Assembly: GCF_030549525.1 (NCBI RefSeq)
Contig: NZ_CP130831.1
Location: 2,877,501-2,941,500 of the forward strand
From: Stenotrophomonas sp. 704A1
GTDB taxonomy: Bacteria > Pseudomonadota > Gammaproteobacteria > Xanthomonadales > Xanthomonadaceae
Direction: 5' to 3'
Length of the DNA stretch: 64,000 nt
The notes under the pieces are model-generated. The model was given only the letters and a program-made list of their open reading frames with translations. It had not been told where the DNA came from and searched no databases. Below, one piece after another: positions 8,645-18,332 of this stretch (position 1 is the first letter of the stretch; each line of letters starts with the position of its first letter). The position numbers and the translations under genes are program-made.

Positions 8645-11404
8645 ATGTCTATGGAATGGCGCCCCTCGGGCTGGGGCCAGCGTGTGACCCGCTCGCCGGA
8701 CTGGTGCCTGCGGCTGGATGGCGAGCAGGTCGAGCTACTGATCGAGGGCCGGCAGTACCGACAGCACATCGATGATGACCAGCGTGTGCGGGTTCTTCCG
8801 GGCCTGTTCTGGGCCAGGGTTGCGCTGCAGAGCGGGGACGGCGAGACGCTATCCGTGGACGGCTTGCCCAACGGCCAGGCTTCCCGCCTCGCGGCTACGG
8901 TCCAGCAGGTGCTCTTTGCGCGCACCACACGCGGGCGCAAGGCGCTCTTTGCGGACATCCTGGAGCAGATCCAGTCGTGGTTGGCCGAGGCCGACGCCCT
9001 CACTGATCGGGGCAGCGCCGGCCGCCGCTGGATCACCCACGAACAGCAGCAGACGCTGCTCGCCGAGCGCCCTGCACTGCCCTTGTCGCCGACCGAGCTG
9101 GGCCGGCTGTTCCTCGATGAGGACCTGCACGACGATCTGCATTCGCACAGCCACCGGGCCGCGTTGGATGCGCTGCACGACTGGCAGCTGGATTGGGCCG
9201 CCGTATGGGGCGATGCGAATTCGACCATGGCGACGCGGGAGCTGGTGCTGGCCAAGGACTTCCTGGACCGGGTCGAAAGCAAACCGCTGACCGAGGAACA
9301 GGCCCGCGCCGTCATCTGCTTTGACAACCGCGTGCAGGTTGTCGCCTCGGCCGGTTCGGGCAAGACCTCGACAATGGTCGCCAAGGCCGCCTATGCCATT
9401 GAGCGCGGCTTTGTCGAACCCGAGCGGATCGTCATGCTCGCCTTCAACAAGGATGCGGCCAAGGAGCTGGAAGAACGCGCACAGCGCTCCTTCGACCGGC
9501 TTGGCATGAGCGACACCGTGGTCGAGGCGCGGACGTTCCATGCGCTGGGCCTGACCATCATCGGCAAGGCCACCGGCCGCAAGCCCGACATTCCCGAATG
9601 GGCCATCGACGCCACGCTGGGCTTCAACAAGCTGGCCGAGCTGGTGGACGACCTGAAGGATCGCTCGATCCACTTCCGCACGCAGTGGGACATGTTCCGG
9701 CTGGTGTTCGGGCGTGATCTTCCGCCGTTCGGTGCCGAGATGATGGCCGATGGCTACGATCGCGATGGCACGCCCTACATCCGCACCCTGCAGGGCGAGC
9801 GGGTCAAGAGCCTGGAAGAGTGCGTCATTGCCGATTGGCTGTTCTACAACGGTGTGGCCTACGACTACGAGCGCCGTTACGAATTTGATACCGCCACCGA
9901 TACCCATCGCCAGTATCGACCGGACTTCTATTACCCGGACGCTGCGCTGTATCACGAGCACTTTGCGCTGGATGCCAATGGCCAGCCGCCGAAGCACTTC
10001 GACAATTACGCTGAAGGCATGCACTGGAAGCGCCAGCAGCACGTGGCGCGCGGCACCGCACTGGTGGAGACGACCTCGTTTGGCCTTCGCAGCGGGCATG
10101 CACTGGAACATCTTGCGGAGAAACTCGGCGACTCCGATGTGGAGCTCGATCCAAACCCCGACCGTGAGCTGCCCAGCGAGGGCGCAAAGCCAATGCCGGA
10201 TGCCGACCTGATCGGCCTGATGCGGACCTTCATTGCCCACGCCAAGAGCAACTGCCTGACGCTGGACGATCTGGCCGCGCGCCTGCAGCAGATGCCCGAG
10301 GACCAGTTCAAGGAGCGGCATCGGCGGTTCCTAGAAATCGCAGCGCCTGTCTTCCAAGCCTGGGACAACGCGCTGGCGGACCAGCGTGGCATCGACTTCG
10401 AGGACATGCTCAACATGGCCGCCGGTATCCTGGAACAAGGGCATTACCAATCGCCCTACGAGCTGGTTATGGCCGACGAATTCCAGGATGCCTCACGCGC
10501 CCGCGCCCGCCTCTGCCGTGCGCTGGTCAGCCAGCCGGGCCGCCACCTGTTTGCGGTGGGCGATGACTGGCAGTCGATCAATCGCTTCGCCGGTGCGGAT
10601 GTTTCGGTGATGACCGGATTCCGCGAATGGATGGGCCACGCCCAGGTACTGAAGCTGGAGCAAACCTTCCGCTGCCCGCAGGAACTGTGCGACATCTCCA
10701 GCCGCTTCATCAGCCGAAATCCTGCGCAGATTGCCAAGACGGTGCGTTCTTCGACGCCATCGATCGGGCCGGTGCTTGAGGCGTTCCAGATGACCCGGTG
10801 TGAGGAAGTACAGGACGGTGTGCGCCAGTACCTGGCCAAGCTGCATCAGCAGTTGCTGTCCGGGGCGGTGCCGCAGGGGCGCGATGGGCGCGTTCGCGTG
10901 TTCGTGCTGGGCCGCTATCGAGCGGATCGCAGTGCGCTGCCTGCGGACTGGAAGACGTTGTTTGGCAGCACGATGGAAGTTGAGTTCCTGACCGCCCATC
11001 GCTCAAAGGGGCGCGAGGCGGACTACGTGATCCTGCCGGGGATGGTGAATCGTGGATTCCCGAGCCTGCGCGCGGATGATCCGGTGCTGTCACTGGCGAT
11101 GCCGGATGGAGATACCTACCCGCTGAGCGAAGAGCGGCGGTTGTTCTATGTGGCGCTGACGCGTGCGCGCCGCGGCGTGGCGATGTTCACCCTGCAGGGC
11201 AAGCACTCGCCCTTCCTGGATGAGCTGATGGAGGAAGGGGTTGTGGAGGTGACCGGGATTTCAGGTGCGGCGATCAGCGAGGAGCGCTGCCCGGTGTGCA
11301 AGGTGGGGGTGTTTGTGGAGCGGAATGGGCCGCATGGGGCGTTCCGCTCGTGCTCCAGTTACCCGTTGTGCCATAACAAGCCCAAAAGCATAAATCGCCA
11401 TTAG
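8645..11404 (+). CDS. UvrD-superfamily helicase with nuclease-like insertion and C-terminal zinc ribbon (HelD-like)
   Basis: 919 residues. Superfamily 1 motifs are clear: Q-motif region TEEQARAVI, Walker A SAGSGKT (about 237-243), motif II VMADEFQDAS (about 608-617), motif III-type AVGDDWQSINRFAGAD, motif IV-type TFRCPQELC, and motif VI YVALTRARRGVAMF. An insertion at about 410-480 contains RQYRPDFYYPD, then YHEHFAL and WKRQQH, resembling the PD-(D/E)XK-like insert of some HelD-type helicases, so it may also cut DNA. The C terminus has CPVC and two more Cys (SCSSYPLC), a topoisomerase-type zinc ribbon. The N-terminal ~220 residues resemble those of DNA helicase IV. It sits 70 bp from the Pycsar-type genes, convergent to them. 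DNA repair or defence role are both possible. Confidence 0.85.
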   Translation: MSMEWRPSGWGQRVTRSPDWCLRLDGEQVELLIEGRQYRQHIDDDQRVRVLPGLFWARVALQSGDGETLSVDGLPNGQASRLAATVQQVLFARTTRGRKALFADILEQIQSWLAEADALTDRGSAGRRWITHEQQQTLLAERPALPLSPTELGRLFLDEDLHDDLHSHSHRAALDALHDWQLDWAAVWGDANSTMATRELVLAKDFLDRVESKPLTEEQARAVICFDNRVQVVASAGSGKTSTMVAKAAYAIERGFVEPERIVMLAFNKDAAKELEERAQRSFDRLGMSDTVVEARTFHALGLTIIGKATGRKPDIPEWAIDATLGFNKLAELVDDLKDRSIHFRTQWDMFRLVFGRDLPPFGAEMMADGYDRDGTPYIRTLQGERVKSLEECVIADWLFYNGVAYDYERRYEFDTATDTHRQYRPDFYYPDAALYHEHFALDANGQPPKHFDNYAEGMHWKRQQHVARGTALVETTSFGLRSGHALEHLAEKLGDSDVELDPNPDRELPSEGAKPMPDADLIGLMRTFIAHAKSNCLTLDDLAARLQQMPEDQFKERHRRFLEIAAPVFQAWDNALADQRGIDFEDMLNMAAGILEQGHYQSPYELVMADEFQDASRARARLCRALVSQPGRHLFAVGDDWQSINRFAGADVSVMTGFREWMGHAQVLKLEQTFRCPQELCDISSRFISRNPAQIAKTVRSSTPSIGPVLEAFQMTRCEEVQDGVRQYLAKLHQQLLSGAVPQGRDGRVRVFVLGRYRADRSALPADWKTLFGSTMEVEFLTAHRSKGREADYVILPGMVNRGFPSLRADDPVLSLAMPDGDTYPLSEERRLFYVALTRARRGVAMFTLQGKHSPFLDELMEEGVVEVTGISGAAISEERCPVCKVGVFVERNGPHGAFRSCSSYPLCHNKPKSINRH

Positions 11405-11476
11405 GGAAAATTCAGACAAGCATCGAAGCATGGCAATGGACCAGATTGAAAGACATGCCATCTACCGCAAACGCGA

Positions 11477-12271
11477 TCACCTACGCAATGCTCCACCCAA
11501 TAGCGTCGCGAACGGATCGTCGACTACTCCATCGTATTGCCAACACCGATACTGCGCGGCGGTGCCGGTGTACTGCCAATTCCAATCCGCAGGAGTCACA
11601 TCGGCGAACAAGTTGAGCTTATCCATTGGTGCTGATCGTTGAATGGAGTCTCCGCACCAAATTTCATTAGTACCAGCCAGCCCTTGAAGCTTGCATGCTC
11701 GATTTGCAGCGGGCCCGACTGCGGTCAGAGAACTACGCTCGTGAGCCGAACTGCCGGTTGGCAGCCCAATCCTCGCCAGAAGCATTGGCCCCATATCGAT
11801 ACCGATGCGAGCATCGACGGGCGGAACCCCCTGTGCGATGAGCACTGGATTCACCAAGTAGTGCAGGACGTAAAAAATTTCAGCACAAGCATCCAGCGCA
11901 TTTCTTGAAGTTACTTGCGCGTCCGTATCAACACCAAGAACCGCCATTAAACCATCGCCGGTATTCTTCTCTACATACGCGCCGTAGCGATAAAGCACCC
12001 TCATTACAGCAGGAATGACGCAATTCAAGAGAAAAAGCGTCCGCTTCAACGTTATCGCATCATCGGACGATGTGAGCTGGGTAAAGCCTCGAATATCGAA
12101 GAATAGCGCACAAGCTGAAACCTTACGCCCCGAACCAATGATGATATCGTCGATAGCAGGAGCTACCCTTCCTTCGGCAACAGCATCCAAGCGACGAAGG
12201 AGTTGCGGGACCTTGTTCTGAATCTCGGTGCGATAGTTGAATGCAATCACACGATTAAGGCGTGCAACCAT
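11477..12271 (-). CDS. pycC: Class III nucleotidyl cyclase of a Pycsar-type defence module
   Basis: 264 residues from the ATG at 12271, whose A is shared with the upstream gene's TAA (TAATG), i.e. coupled translation. An N-terminal helix is followed by a single cyclase domain: FFDIRGF (57-63, first metal Asp59), YVEKNTGDGLMAV (99-111, second metal Asp106) and a late TAVGPAANRACKLQGLAG segment (183-200). Aligned by eye to class III cyclases, the Asp that helps select adenine is Thr183 here, the catalytic Asn is Asn190 and the transition-state Arg position holds Lys194. Pycsar cyclases make cCMP or cUMP on phage infection and activate a partner effector. Pairing with a three-helix membrane protein supports the call; which nucleotide is made cannot be read. 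Confidence 0.85.
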   Translation of the reverse strand: MVARLNRVIAFNYRTEIQNKVPQLLRRLDAVAEGRVAPAIDDIIIGSGRKVSACALFFDIRGFTQLTSSDDAITLKRTLFLLNCVIPAVMRVLYRYGAYVEKNTGDGLMAVLGVDTDAQVTSRNALDACAEIFYVLHYLVNPVLIAQGVPPVDARIGIDMGPMLLARIGLPTGSSAHERSSLTAVGPAANRACKLQGLAGTNEIWCGDSIQRSAPMDKLNLFADVTPADWNWQYTGTAAQYRCWQYDGVVDDPFATLLGGALRR

Positions 12272-12735
12272 TACCGAACTCCGAATGCAATGGACAGCGA
12301 AATACACGCAAGACTAAGTACGATGATGGTCCTTCTTACCATCGCATTCTTCCTCAACAACACTTGGCTAACAAAATAATTTTGTCTAGCGTACTCACGA
12401 CCAACAGCTTCATCGTCAAGCTCACGAAGCGACTTCCAGTAAGCCTCCGCGGAGTCGAATGATCTGATGTCAGCCCAGAAGATATGTCCATTGCCCGAAT
12501 GTGGCGTTCTTGGGAATAGAACACTTCCAGCCAGAACGGCGGATAGGCTTGCCAGAACGGTACCTAGAAGCCGAAAAATTGGCTCAACTTCCTTTGCTTC
12601 AGAGCCCAGAGCCAAACCCACAAGCACCAGTGACCCAGCAGCAAGAGCTGCCGCCTTACCATCTGCTACAAGCACATAGTGATTCAAATAGTCGTTGATG
12701 CCTTTTCCAAGGCCGCTATCCACTTGCTTACTCAT
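12271..12735 (-). CDS. pycTM: Pycsar membrane effector (PycTM-like, DUF5706-type)
   Basis: 154 residues; ATG with AGAGG upstream. Three hydrophobic helices: about 27-44, 56-74 and 135-153, with a soluble amphipathic part between the second and third that contains DIRSFDSAEAYW and an RQNYFVSQVLLRKN segment just before the last helix. This size and topology, the N-terminal ADGKAAALAAGS helix and the location directly before a coupled cyclase match the transmembrane effectors of Pycsar systems, which are activated by cyclic pyrimidine nucleotides and impair the membrane, stopping phage growth by abortive infection. Base composition is distinctly lower in G+C than the neighbours (25 of 60 G/C at 12361-12420), a sign of recent transfer. 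The family assignment is from pattern, not a search. Confidence 0.82.
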   Translation of the reverse strand: MSKQVDSGLGKGINDYLNHYVLVADGKAAALAAGSLVLVGLALGSEAKEVEPIFRLLGTVLASLSAVLAGSVLFPRTPHSGNGHIFWADIRSFDSAEAYWKSLRELDDEAVGREYARQNYFVSQVLLRKNAMVRRTIIVLSLACISLSIAFGVR

Positions 12736-12903
12736 GCGCAGCCTCTGCCATCATTTGGTCGAAACCCGATCACACAAAAACTCTACGCTTCGTCACCCTG
12801 TCGCAATTGCCCACAAATCATGAATGAGCGCATTCCAGTAACGAAGCCAGCTTTAGGCGCCAGGAAATGAAAAGCATTGATACCAATGAACTAATTCAAC
12901 ATC

Positions 12904-12993
12904 TGGCGGAGAGAGTGGGATTCGAACCCACGGAAGGTTTAACCCTTCGCCGGTTTTCAAGACCGGTGCCTTAAACCGCTCGGCCATCTCTCC
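12904..12993 (-). tRNA. tRNA-Ser (TGA anticodon)
   Basis: On the minus strand a 90-nt tRNA with encoded CCA end. Acceptor stem GGAGAGA pairs with TCTCTCC; anticodon arm ACCGGTC-TTGAAAA-CCGGC holds TGA; a long variable arm (GAAGGGTTAAACCTTC) marks a type II tRNA; T arm is GTGGG-TTCGAAT-CCCAC. It reads UCA-type serine codons. Open reading frames overlapping it are not genes. It lies directly beside the low-G+C Pycsar-type pair, so it may be an integration site. Confidence 0.97.
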
Positions 12994-13145
12994 GTATCGG
13001 CCCAGCCTGCTGGCCGGGCCCGCATTCTCGCACGACCGGGCGATTTGCCCAAGACCCCCCTGCACCCCGCCATCTGCAACTATTCCCATAGCCTTCCCAC
13101 GCCCCGGCTGGCTAGAGTGACCCATTCTCTCTGGTCCCAACCCAT

Positions 13146-14492
13146 ATGGACAACGCCAGCCTCCTGGACATACGCCCAGGCATGCCTTCAAGCGCCCTCG
13201 CCGAGCTTCTGGGCACCCGATGGAAGGAGCCGGATGAACAAGGTCATCTGACTTGCCTGAGCAAAGACGTTTCCGTTCGACTGGACAGCCATCGAGCCGT
13301 TGGATACGTCATTTTCGCTTGCTCAATGCCCAAGACGGCGCTGGTCGAGGGCCTGCGTACGGGCATGGCCATCAGCGACGCTCTCGCCAACAACCCTCGT
13401 CTCGCCGTACTGCCGGAAGCGGCCGAGGACGCATGCGAGGGATGGGCGACCTACGGCTTCATCACGAATGACGGATTGCAGGTGGCCGCGAACGTGAACA
13501 CGCGGAACAACACGGTAAAGAACATTCGTCTGGAGAACCCGAACGCCACCTACTGTGAGCCTGCATCGCCCATCTTCGATCCGACGTTGACCAAGGCCTT
13601 TGACATCGCGCTTGGCCCCCAGCGTGTGCTGCCCAAAGCAGGACGGGGCAGCGAATGGGACGGAGGCTGGACGCTGGGCCTTCCCCCTGGCATCAGCGCT
13701 GAACGGTGGCCTTTGAGTTCCAGCAACGGGCATCCGCTGCGGCACGCCTTTACGCTGCACCTGCCTTCGGAGTACCGAACCAACGCAAGTGACCTGGTTG
13801 CCCTCTCCCTGTTCGTCGACGATCAGCAGGAGGAGCTCTCTTCTGTGGAAAAGATCGCGGACTACTTCTCCGGCCCTCTCTCCATGACGCCGCCGGAGGA
13901 CAGCGATCTGCTTCCCTTCTGGCAGCATCGCCAGGCCAGGCATGCGCACAGCCACAGCATGGAAGACATCCTTGGCACGCAGTTCTGCGCAATCTGGCTT
14001 ACTCAGCAGGAGTTTGATGGCGAGCTGACTTTTCCGCCCAGGCCGAATTCAGCCCTGCTGGATGACCCGCCAACTTGGATCGAGAAAGACTACGCGAGCT
14101 ACTTCTACGACCGCTGGCTTTACACCCGGAACGAAGACCCCGTCATCCCTGGCGCGGGGATTGGAAGCACATCCGGCGATACCGTGGCGTTGCCGATCAG
14201 CGCAGGCATCCGCGCTGACGATCCCAACGTAGGCAGATCGCCGCGGGAATGGGAGAGCGAGTGCGCCATCAGCGGCTACATCGAGGCATTCAGCGAGCGT
14301 GGAGAGGCACTGAACCTCAGCCGCTGGGATTCCATCGCCCACCTCGGCGGAACGATGCAGCCCCAGCAGGGCTACCCTGAGTTCGGCCCCTACTACCTCG
14401 AATTCGAGGAGGGTTTTGGCGGGTTCAATTTCGGTGGCGGCAACGCACAGTTGGATCTGCAGCAGATGAAGATCGACTGGGCATGCGGATGA
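13146..14492 (+). CDS. Large soluble protein of unknown function
   Basis: 448 residues, no signal peptide or membrane helix. The N-terminal ~100 residues (LLDIRPGMPSSALAELLG and an FACSMPKTALVEGLRTGM segment) look like a self-contained small domain. The C-terminal half contains a LGGTMQPQQG motif and ends EEGFGGFNFGGGNAQLDLQQ then MKIDWACG; this is somewhat like DUF1963/YwqG-type proteins, which often occur near polymorphic toxins, but I am unsure. It starts 150 bp from tRNA-Ser, reading away from it. ATG at 13146 has no strong ribosome site. Could be an immunity-like or accessory gene at a tRNA hotspot; that is inference only. Confidence 0.7.
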   Translation: MDNASLLDIRPGMPSSALAELLGTRWKEPDEQGHLTCLSKDVSVRLDSHRAVGYVIFACSMPKTALVEGLRTGMAISDALANNPRLAVLPEAAEDACEGWATYGFITNDGLQVAANVNTRNNTVKNIRLENPNATYCEPASPIFDPTLTKAFDIALGPQRVLPKAGRGSEWDGGWTLGLPPGISAERWPLSSSNGHPLRHAFTLHLPSEYRTNASDLVALSLFVDDQQEELSSVEKIADYFSGPLSMTPPEDSDLLPFWQHRQARHAHSHSMEDILGTQFCAIWLTQQEFDGELTFPPRPNSALLDDPPTWIEKDYASYFYDRWLYTRNEDPVIPGAGIGSTSGDTVALPISAGIRADDPNVGRSPREWESECAISGYIEAFSERGEALNLSRWDSIAHLGGTMQPQQGYPEFGPYYLEFEEGFGGFNFGGGNAQLDLQQMKIDWACG

Positions 14493-14508
14493 CCCTTTCG
14501 CGTTGAGC

Positions 14509-14536
14509 AAAAAAGCCCCGGATTATCGCCGGGGCT
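14509..14536 (-). terminator. Rho-independent terminator of the LysR gene
   Basis: Stem AGCCCCGG/CCGGGGCT with a short loop, followed on the minus strand by six T (six A on the plus strand at 14509-14514). It lies 28 bp past the stop of the leftward LysR gene and may also stop the convergent rightward transcript. Confidence 0.85.
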
Positions 14537-14564
14537 CTTCGTCATGTCAGCGGTGAGCTATCCC

Positions 14565-15557
14565 TCAGCCCGCGTCCACCGCCAACGCACCCAGCGCACT
14601 GGCCTTGATCCGCTCCTTGGCCTTTTCACAGGCACCGCCGCAATCCAGGCGCGAGGCCTCCAGCTGCGGCGGCAGGTGTTCGGCCAGGAAGTCGATGAAC
14701 ACCCGCACTGCCGGCAGCAGGCCGCGGCGCGAGGCGAACACGGCGTGGCACACGCCCTGCGGCAGCGACCAGTCCGGCAGCACCACTTCCAGCTCGCCAT
14801 TGCGCACTGCATCGGCGCACACGGTTTCCGGCAGCATGGTGATGCCGAACCCGTCCTTCACCATGCTCTGCAGCAGCGGGAAATCGAACCCGGCCACGCG
14901 CGGCTGCAGGTCCACCCGGCGCACCGCGCCTTCCGGTCCGTGCAGTTCCCAGCGCTGGCGCGCTTCGTCTTCGCTGATGCTCAGGGTGACGTGGTTGGCC
15001 AGCTCTTCCGGGTCCTTCGGGCGCCCGGCGCGGTCCAGGTACTTCGGGCTGGCCACCAGCAGTTCCTGCACCTGGCCGAAGCTGCGCATCACCAGGCTGC
15101 CATCGTCATCCAGGCGCGAACGCACGCGCAGGGCGACGTCGTAGCCTTCGTTGATGATGTCCACGCGGCGGTTGCTGATGTTCAGCTGCAACCGCACCTT
15201 CGGGTACTGCTCCAGGAACTTGGGAAGCAGCTTGGGCAGCTGCATCTGCGCCAGCGATACCGGCACGCTGGCGCGCACCACGCCGCGCGGCTCGGCGCTG
15301 AGGCGGTCCACCACCTCACGCGCGGCCTGGGCCTCGGCCAGCATGGTCTGGGCGTGGCGATGCACGCTGGTGCCGACGTCGGTGACCGCGAAGCGGCGCG
15401 TGGAGCGCTGCAGCAGGCGTACGCCCAGGTCGGTTTCCAACTGGCTGATGCGGCGGCTCAGGCGCGACTTGGGAATGCCCAGTGCGCGTTCGGCGGCGGC
15501 AAAGCCACCGTGGTCGACCACCATCGCGAAGTAGTACAGATCATTCAGGTCATGCAT
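14565..15557 (-). CDS. LysR-family regulator next to azoreductase
   Basis: 330 residues from the ATG at 15557 (MHDLNDLYYF), chosen because the family starts here; an upstream ATG adds five residues. The N-terminal helix-turn-helix reads GGFAAAERALGIPKSRLSRR and the following wing contains ETDLGVRLLQRSTRRFAVT. The effector domain covers about 90-300. It resembles the AaeR/YhjC-like group of LysR proteins that regulate adjacent oxidoreductase genes. Divergent from the azoreductase gene (127-bp gap), which it most likely controls in response to quinone or azo-type electrophiles. Followed by a strong terminator. Confidence 0.9.
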   Translation of the reverse strand: MHDLNDLYYFAMVVDHGGFAAAERALGIPKSRLSRRISQLETDLGVRLLQRSTRRFAVTDVGTSVHRHAQTMLAEAQAAREVVDRLSAEPRGVVRASVPVSLAQMQLPKLLPKFLEQYPKVRLQLNISNRRVDIINEGYDVALRVRSRLDDDGSLVMRSFGQVQELLVASPKYLDRAGRPKDPEELANHVTLSISEDEARQRWELHGPEGAVRRVDLQPRVAGFDFPLLQSMVKDGFGITMLPETVCADAVRNGELEVVLPDWSLPQGVCHAVFASRRGLLPAVRVFIDFLAEHLPPQLEASRLDCGGACEKAKERIKASALGALAVDAG

Positions 15558-15684
15558 GCCCGAGTTCCACATTTAGAACAATACGTGGCATTCAACCACC
15601 TTTATCCCGTTGTTGCAACAACCTATCGTTCTCTCCGTCGGCGGGGGCTACCCGCCCCTTCCTCCCAGACCATAGGTGACTGCC

Positions 15685-16272
15685 ATGAAGCTTCTGCATC
15701 TCGACGCCAGCGTGCTTGGCGAGAATTCCGTCTCCCGTCACCTGACCGCCGCCGTGGTGGCCCGGTTCAAGCAGCAGATCGAAGGTCTGCAGGTCGATTA
15801 TCGCGATCTTGACGCCAATCCGGTACCGCATCTGCGCAGCAGCTCGCTGGCCAAGGCCGATGCGGCCGAAGCCGCCGATGCTGAACAGGTGCTCGAGCAG
15901 TTCCTCGCTGCGGACATCGTGGTGATCGGCGCGCCGATGTACAACTTCAGCATTCCCTCCACCCTGAAGGCCTGGATCGACCGCGTGGCCGTTGCCGGCC
16001 GCACTTTCAAGTACACCGAGAATGGCCCGGTGGGCCTGGCCGGCGGCAAGCGGGTGATCGTGGTCAGCAGCCGCGGCGGCATCTACACCGATTCGCCGGC
16101 GGACTTCCAGGAGCCGTTCCTGCGCCAGACGTTCGCCTTCTGGGGCATCAACGACATCGAGTTCGTGCGCGCCGAGGGCATTGCCTACTCGCCGCAGCAC
16201 CGCGAAGACGCCATTGCCGGCGCACTGGCGGCGCTGCCGTCTCACGAGGGCGCCGAAGCGGTCGCCGCGTAA
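15685..16272 (+). CDS. azoR: FMN-dependent NADH-azoreductase
   Basis: 195 residues. Start set to the ATG at 15685, with AGGTGA six bases upstream; a GTG at 15676 inside that site is less likely. The flavodoxin-like fold is clear: [17 protein letters not shown] (phosphate loop for FMN), [19 protein letters not shown] (the family's PMYNF motif, FMN binding), and VVSSRGGIY near residue 130. AzoR proteins are cytosolic homodimers that reduce quinones and azo compounds by two-electron transfer, protecting from thiol stress. The divergent LysR gene is the likely regulator. A terminator follows. Confidence 0.93.
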   Translation: MKLLHLDASVLGENSVSRHLTAAVVARFKQQIEGLQVDYRDLDANPVPHLRSSSLAKADAAEAADAEQVLEQFLAADIVVIGAPMYNFSIPSTLKAWIDRVAVAGRTFKYTENGPVGLAGGKRVIVVSSRGGIYTDSPADFQEPFLRQTFAFWGINDIEFVRAEGIAYSPQHREDAIAGALAALPSHEGAEAVAA

Positions 16273-16358
16273 CGCGTTCCAGCGTTCGGCGCCCCTCTCT
16301 CCTCGTCTGGGCGCTGAACGCGGGCCGGGATCCCCTCCCCCATCCCGGCCCACCCCTG

Positions 16359-16387
16359 ACGGCCCCGCTTTGCGGGGCCGTTTTTTT
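16359..16387 (+). terminator. Rho-independent terminator after azoR
   Basis: Stem ACGGCCCCGC/GCGGGGCCGT-type hairpin with a TTT-containing loop, followed by seven T. It lies about 90 bp after the azoreductase stop codon. Confidence 0.9.
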
Positions 16388-16405
16388 GCGTGCGGATGGG
16401 TGGTC

Positions 16406-16461
16406 GCCGGGCATGGTCCCGCGCTACCGGGCTGAGCGGGTAGCGCCGGGCCATGCCCGGC
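16406..16461. repeat. Pair of inverted SMAG/REP elements
   Basis: GCCGGGCATGGTCCCGCGCTAC (16406-16427) faces GTAGCGCCGGGCCATGCCCGGC (16440-16461) with a 12-bp spacer. Each unit is itself a stem-loop, and the GTAG ends face each other. This matches the GTAG-type repetitive palindromes of S. maltophilia. Confidence 0.85.
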
Positions 16462-16480
16462 ACAAGCGGTACAGTGGGCC

Positions 16481-16831
16481 ATGGTCTACATCGTCATGGC
16501 TGCACACCGCAGCGAGTTTCCGCACCCGATCACCCTGCGTCGTGGCCAGGCGCTGGTGGTAGGCGAGCGCTATGAAGGCCCGGAAGGCTGGGACGACTGG
16601 TTCCTGTGCGAGGCCGCAGGACAGCAACCCGGGTACGTGCCGGCGCCGGTGATCGGCCGCGATGCGCAGGGTGGCGCCTTTGCCACGGAGGACTACTGCG
16701 CGCGCGAGCTGGAGGTGGATCCCGGGCAGGTGCTGCAGGGGCAGCGCACGCTCAATGGCTGGGCGTGGTGCGTACCGGAGACAGGCGAACCCGGATGGGT
16801 GCCGCTGGAGAAGCTGCGCGTCGCGGAGTGA
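16481..16831 (+). CDS. Small SH3-domain protein
   Basis: 116 residues, no signal peptide. Two SH3-like barrels are suggested: FPHPITLRRGQALVVGERY with WDDWFLCE and GYVPAPVIG, then a second half with ELEVDPGQVLQGQRTLNGW and GEPGWVPLEKLRV. The repeated glycine-Tyr/Trp-Val-Pro pattern is the usual SH3 ligand-side strand. Relatives in Proteobacteria are called variant SH3 domain proteins, with no defined role. An ATG five codons downstream (16496) is an alternative start, as neither has a strong ribosome site. It stands alone between two REP clusters. Confidence 0.75.
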   Translation: MVYIVMAAHRSEFPHPITLRRGQALVVGERYEGPEGWDDWFLCEAAGQQPGYVPAPVIGRDAQGGAFATEDYCARELEVDPGQVLQGQRTLNGWAWCVPETGEPGWVPLEKLRVAE

Positions 16832-16853
16832 GTGCGGCGGTCATCCACGCAGG

Positions 16854-16933
16854 GCGCGGATCTACTACAGACGGTAGATCCACGCCATGCGCGGGTCCCC
16901 ACCCCAAAAACGCCGGGCATGGCCCGGCGCTAC
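16854..16933. repeat. REP/SMAG elements between SH3 gene and serS
   Basis: Contains a GGATCTAC/GTAGATCC palindrome (16858-16881) and a GCCGGGCATGGCCCGGCGCTAC unit (16912-16933). The second ends six bases before the serS stop codon region and could act as a 3' stabiliser for the serS transcript. Confidence 0.75.
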
Positions 16934-16938
16934 CGGCG

Positions 16939-18261
<1,323 letters not shown>

Positions 18262-18332
18262 TTATACGGATTTCTGCCGCCCGGTTCATTCCGGCCGTGG
18301 CAGAATCGAGCCATTCCGTACTGGTCCGGTCC

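Noticed and set aside
8502..12903. Integration-site direct repeats bounding a mobile island at the tRNA
   Set aside because: I could find no second copy of the tRNA 3' sequence by eye and no integrase, so a mobile element is not claimed.
12853..13191. Leftward frame of 112 codons with a peptide across the tRNA
   Set aside because: It is a translation through tRNA-Ser(TGA), giving a chance sequence common in databases near tRNA genes.
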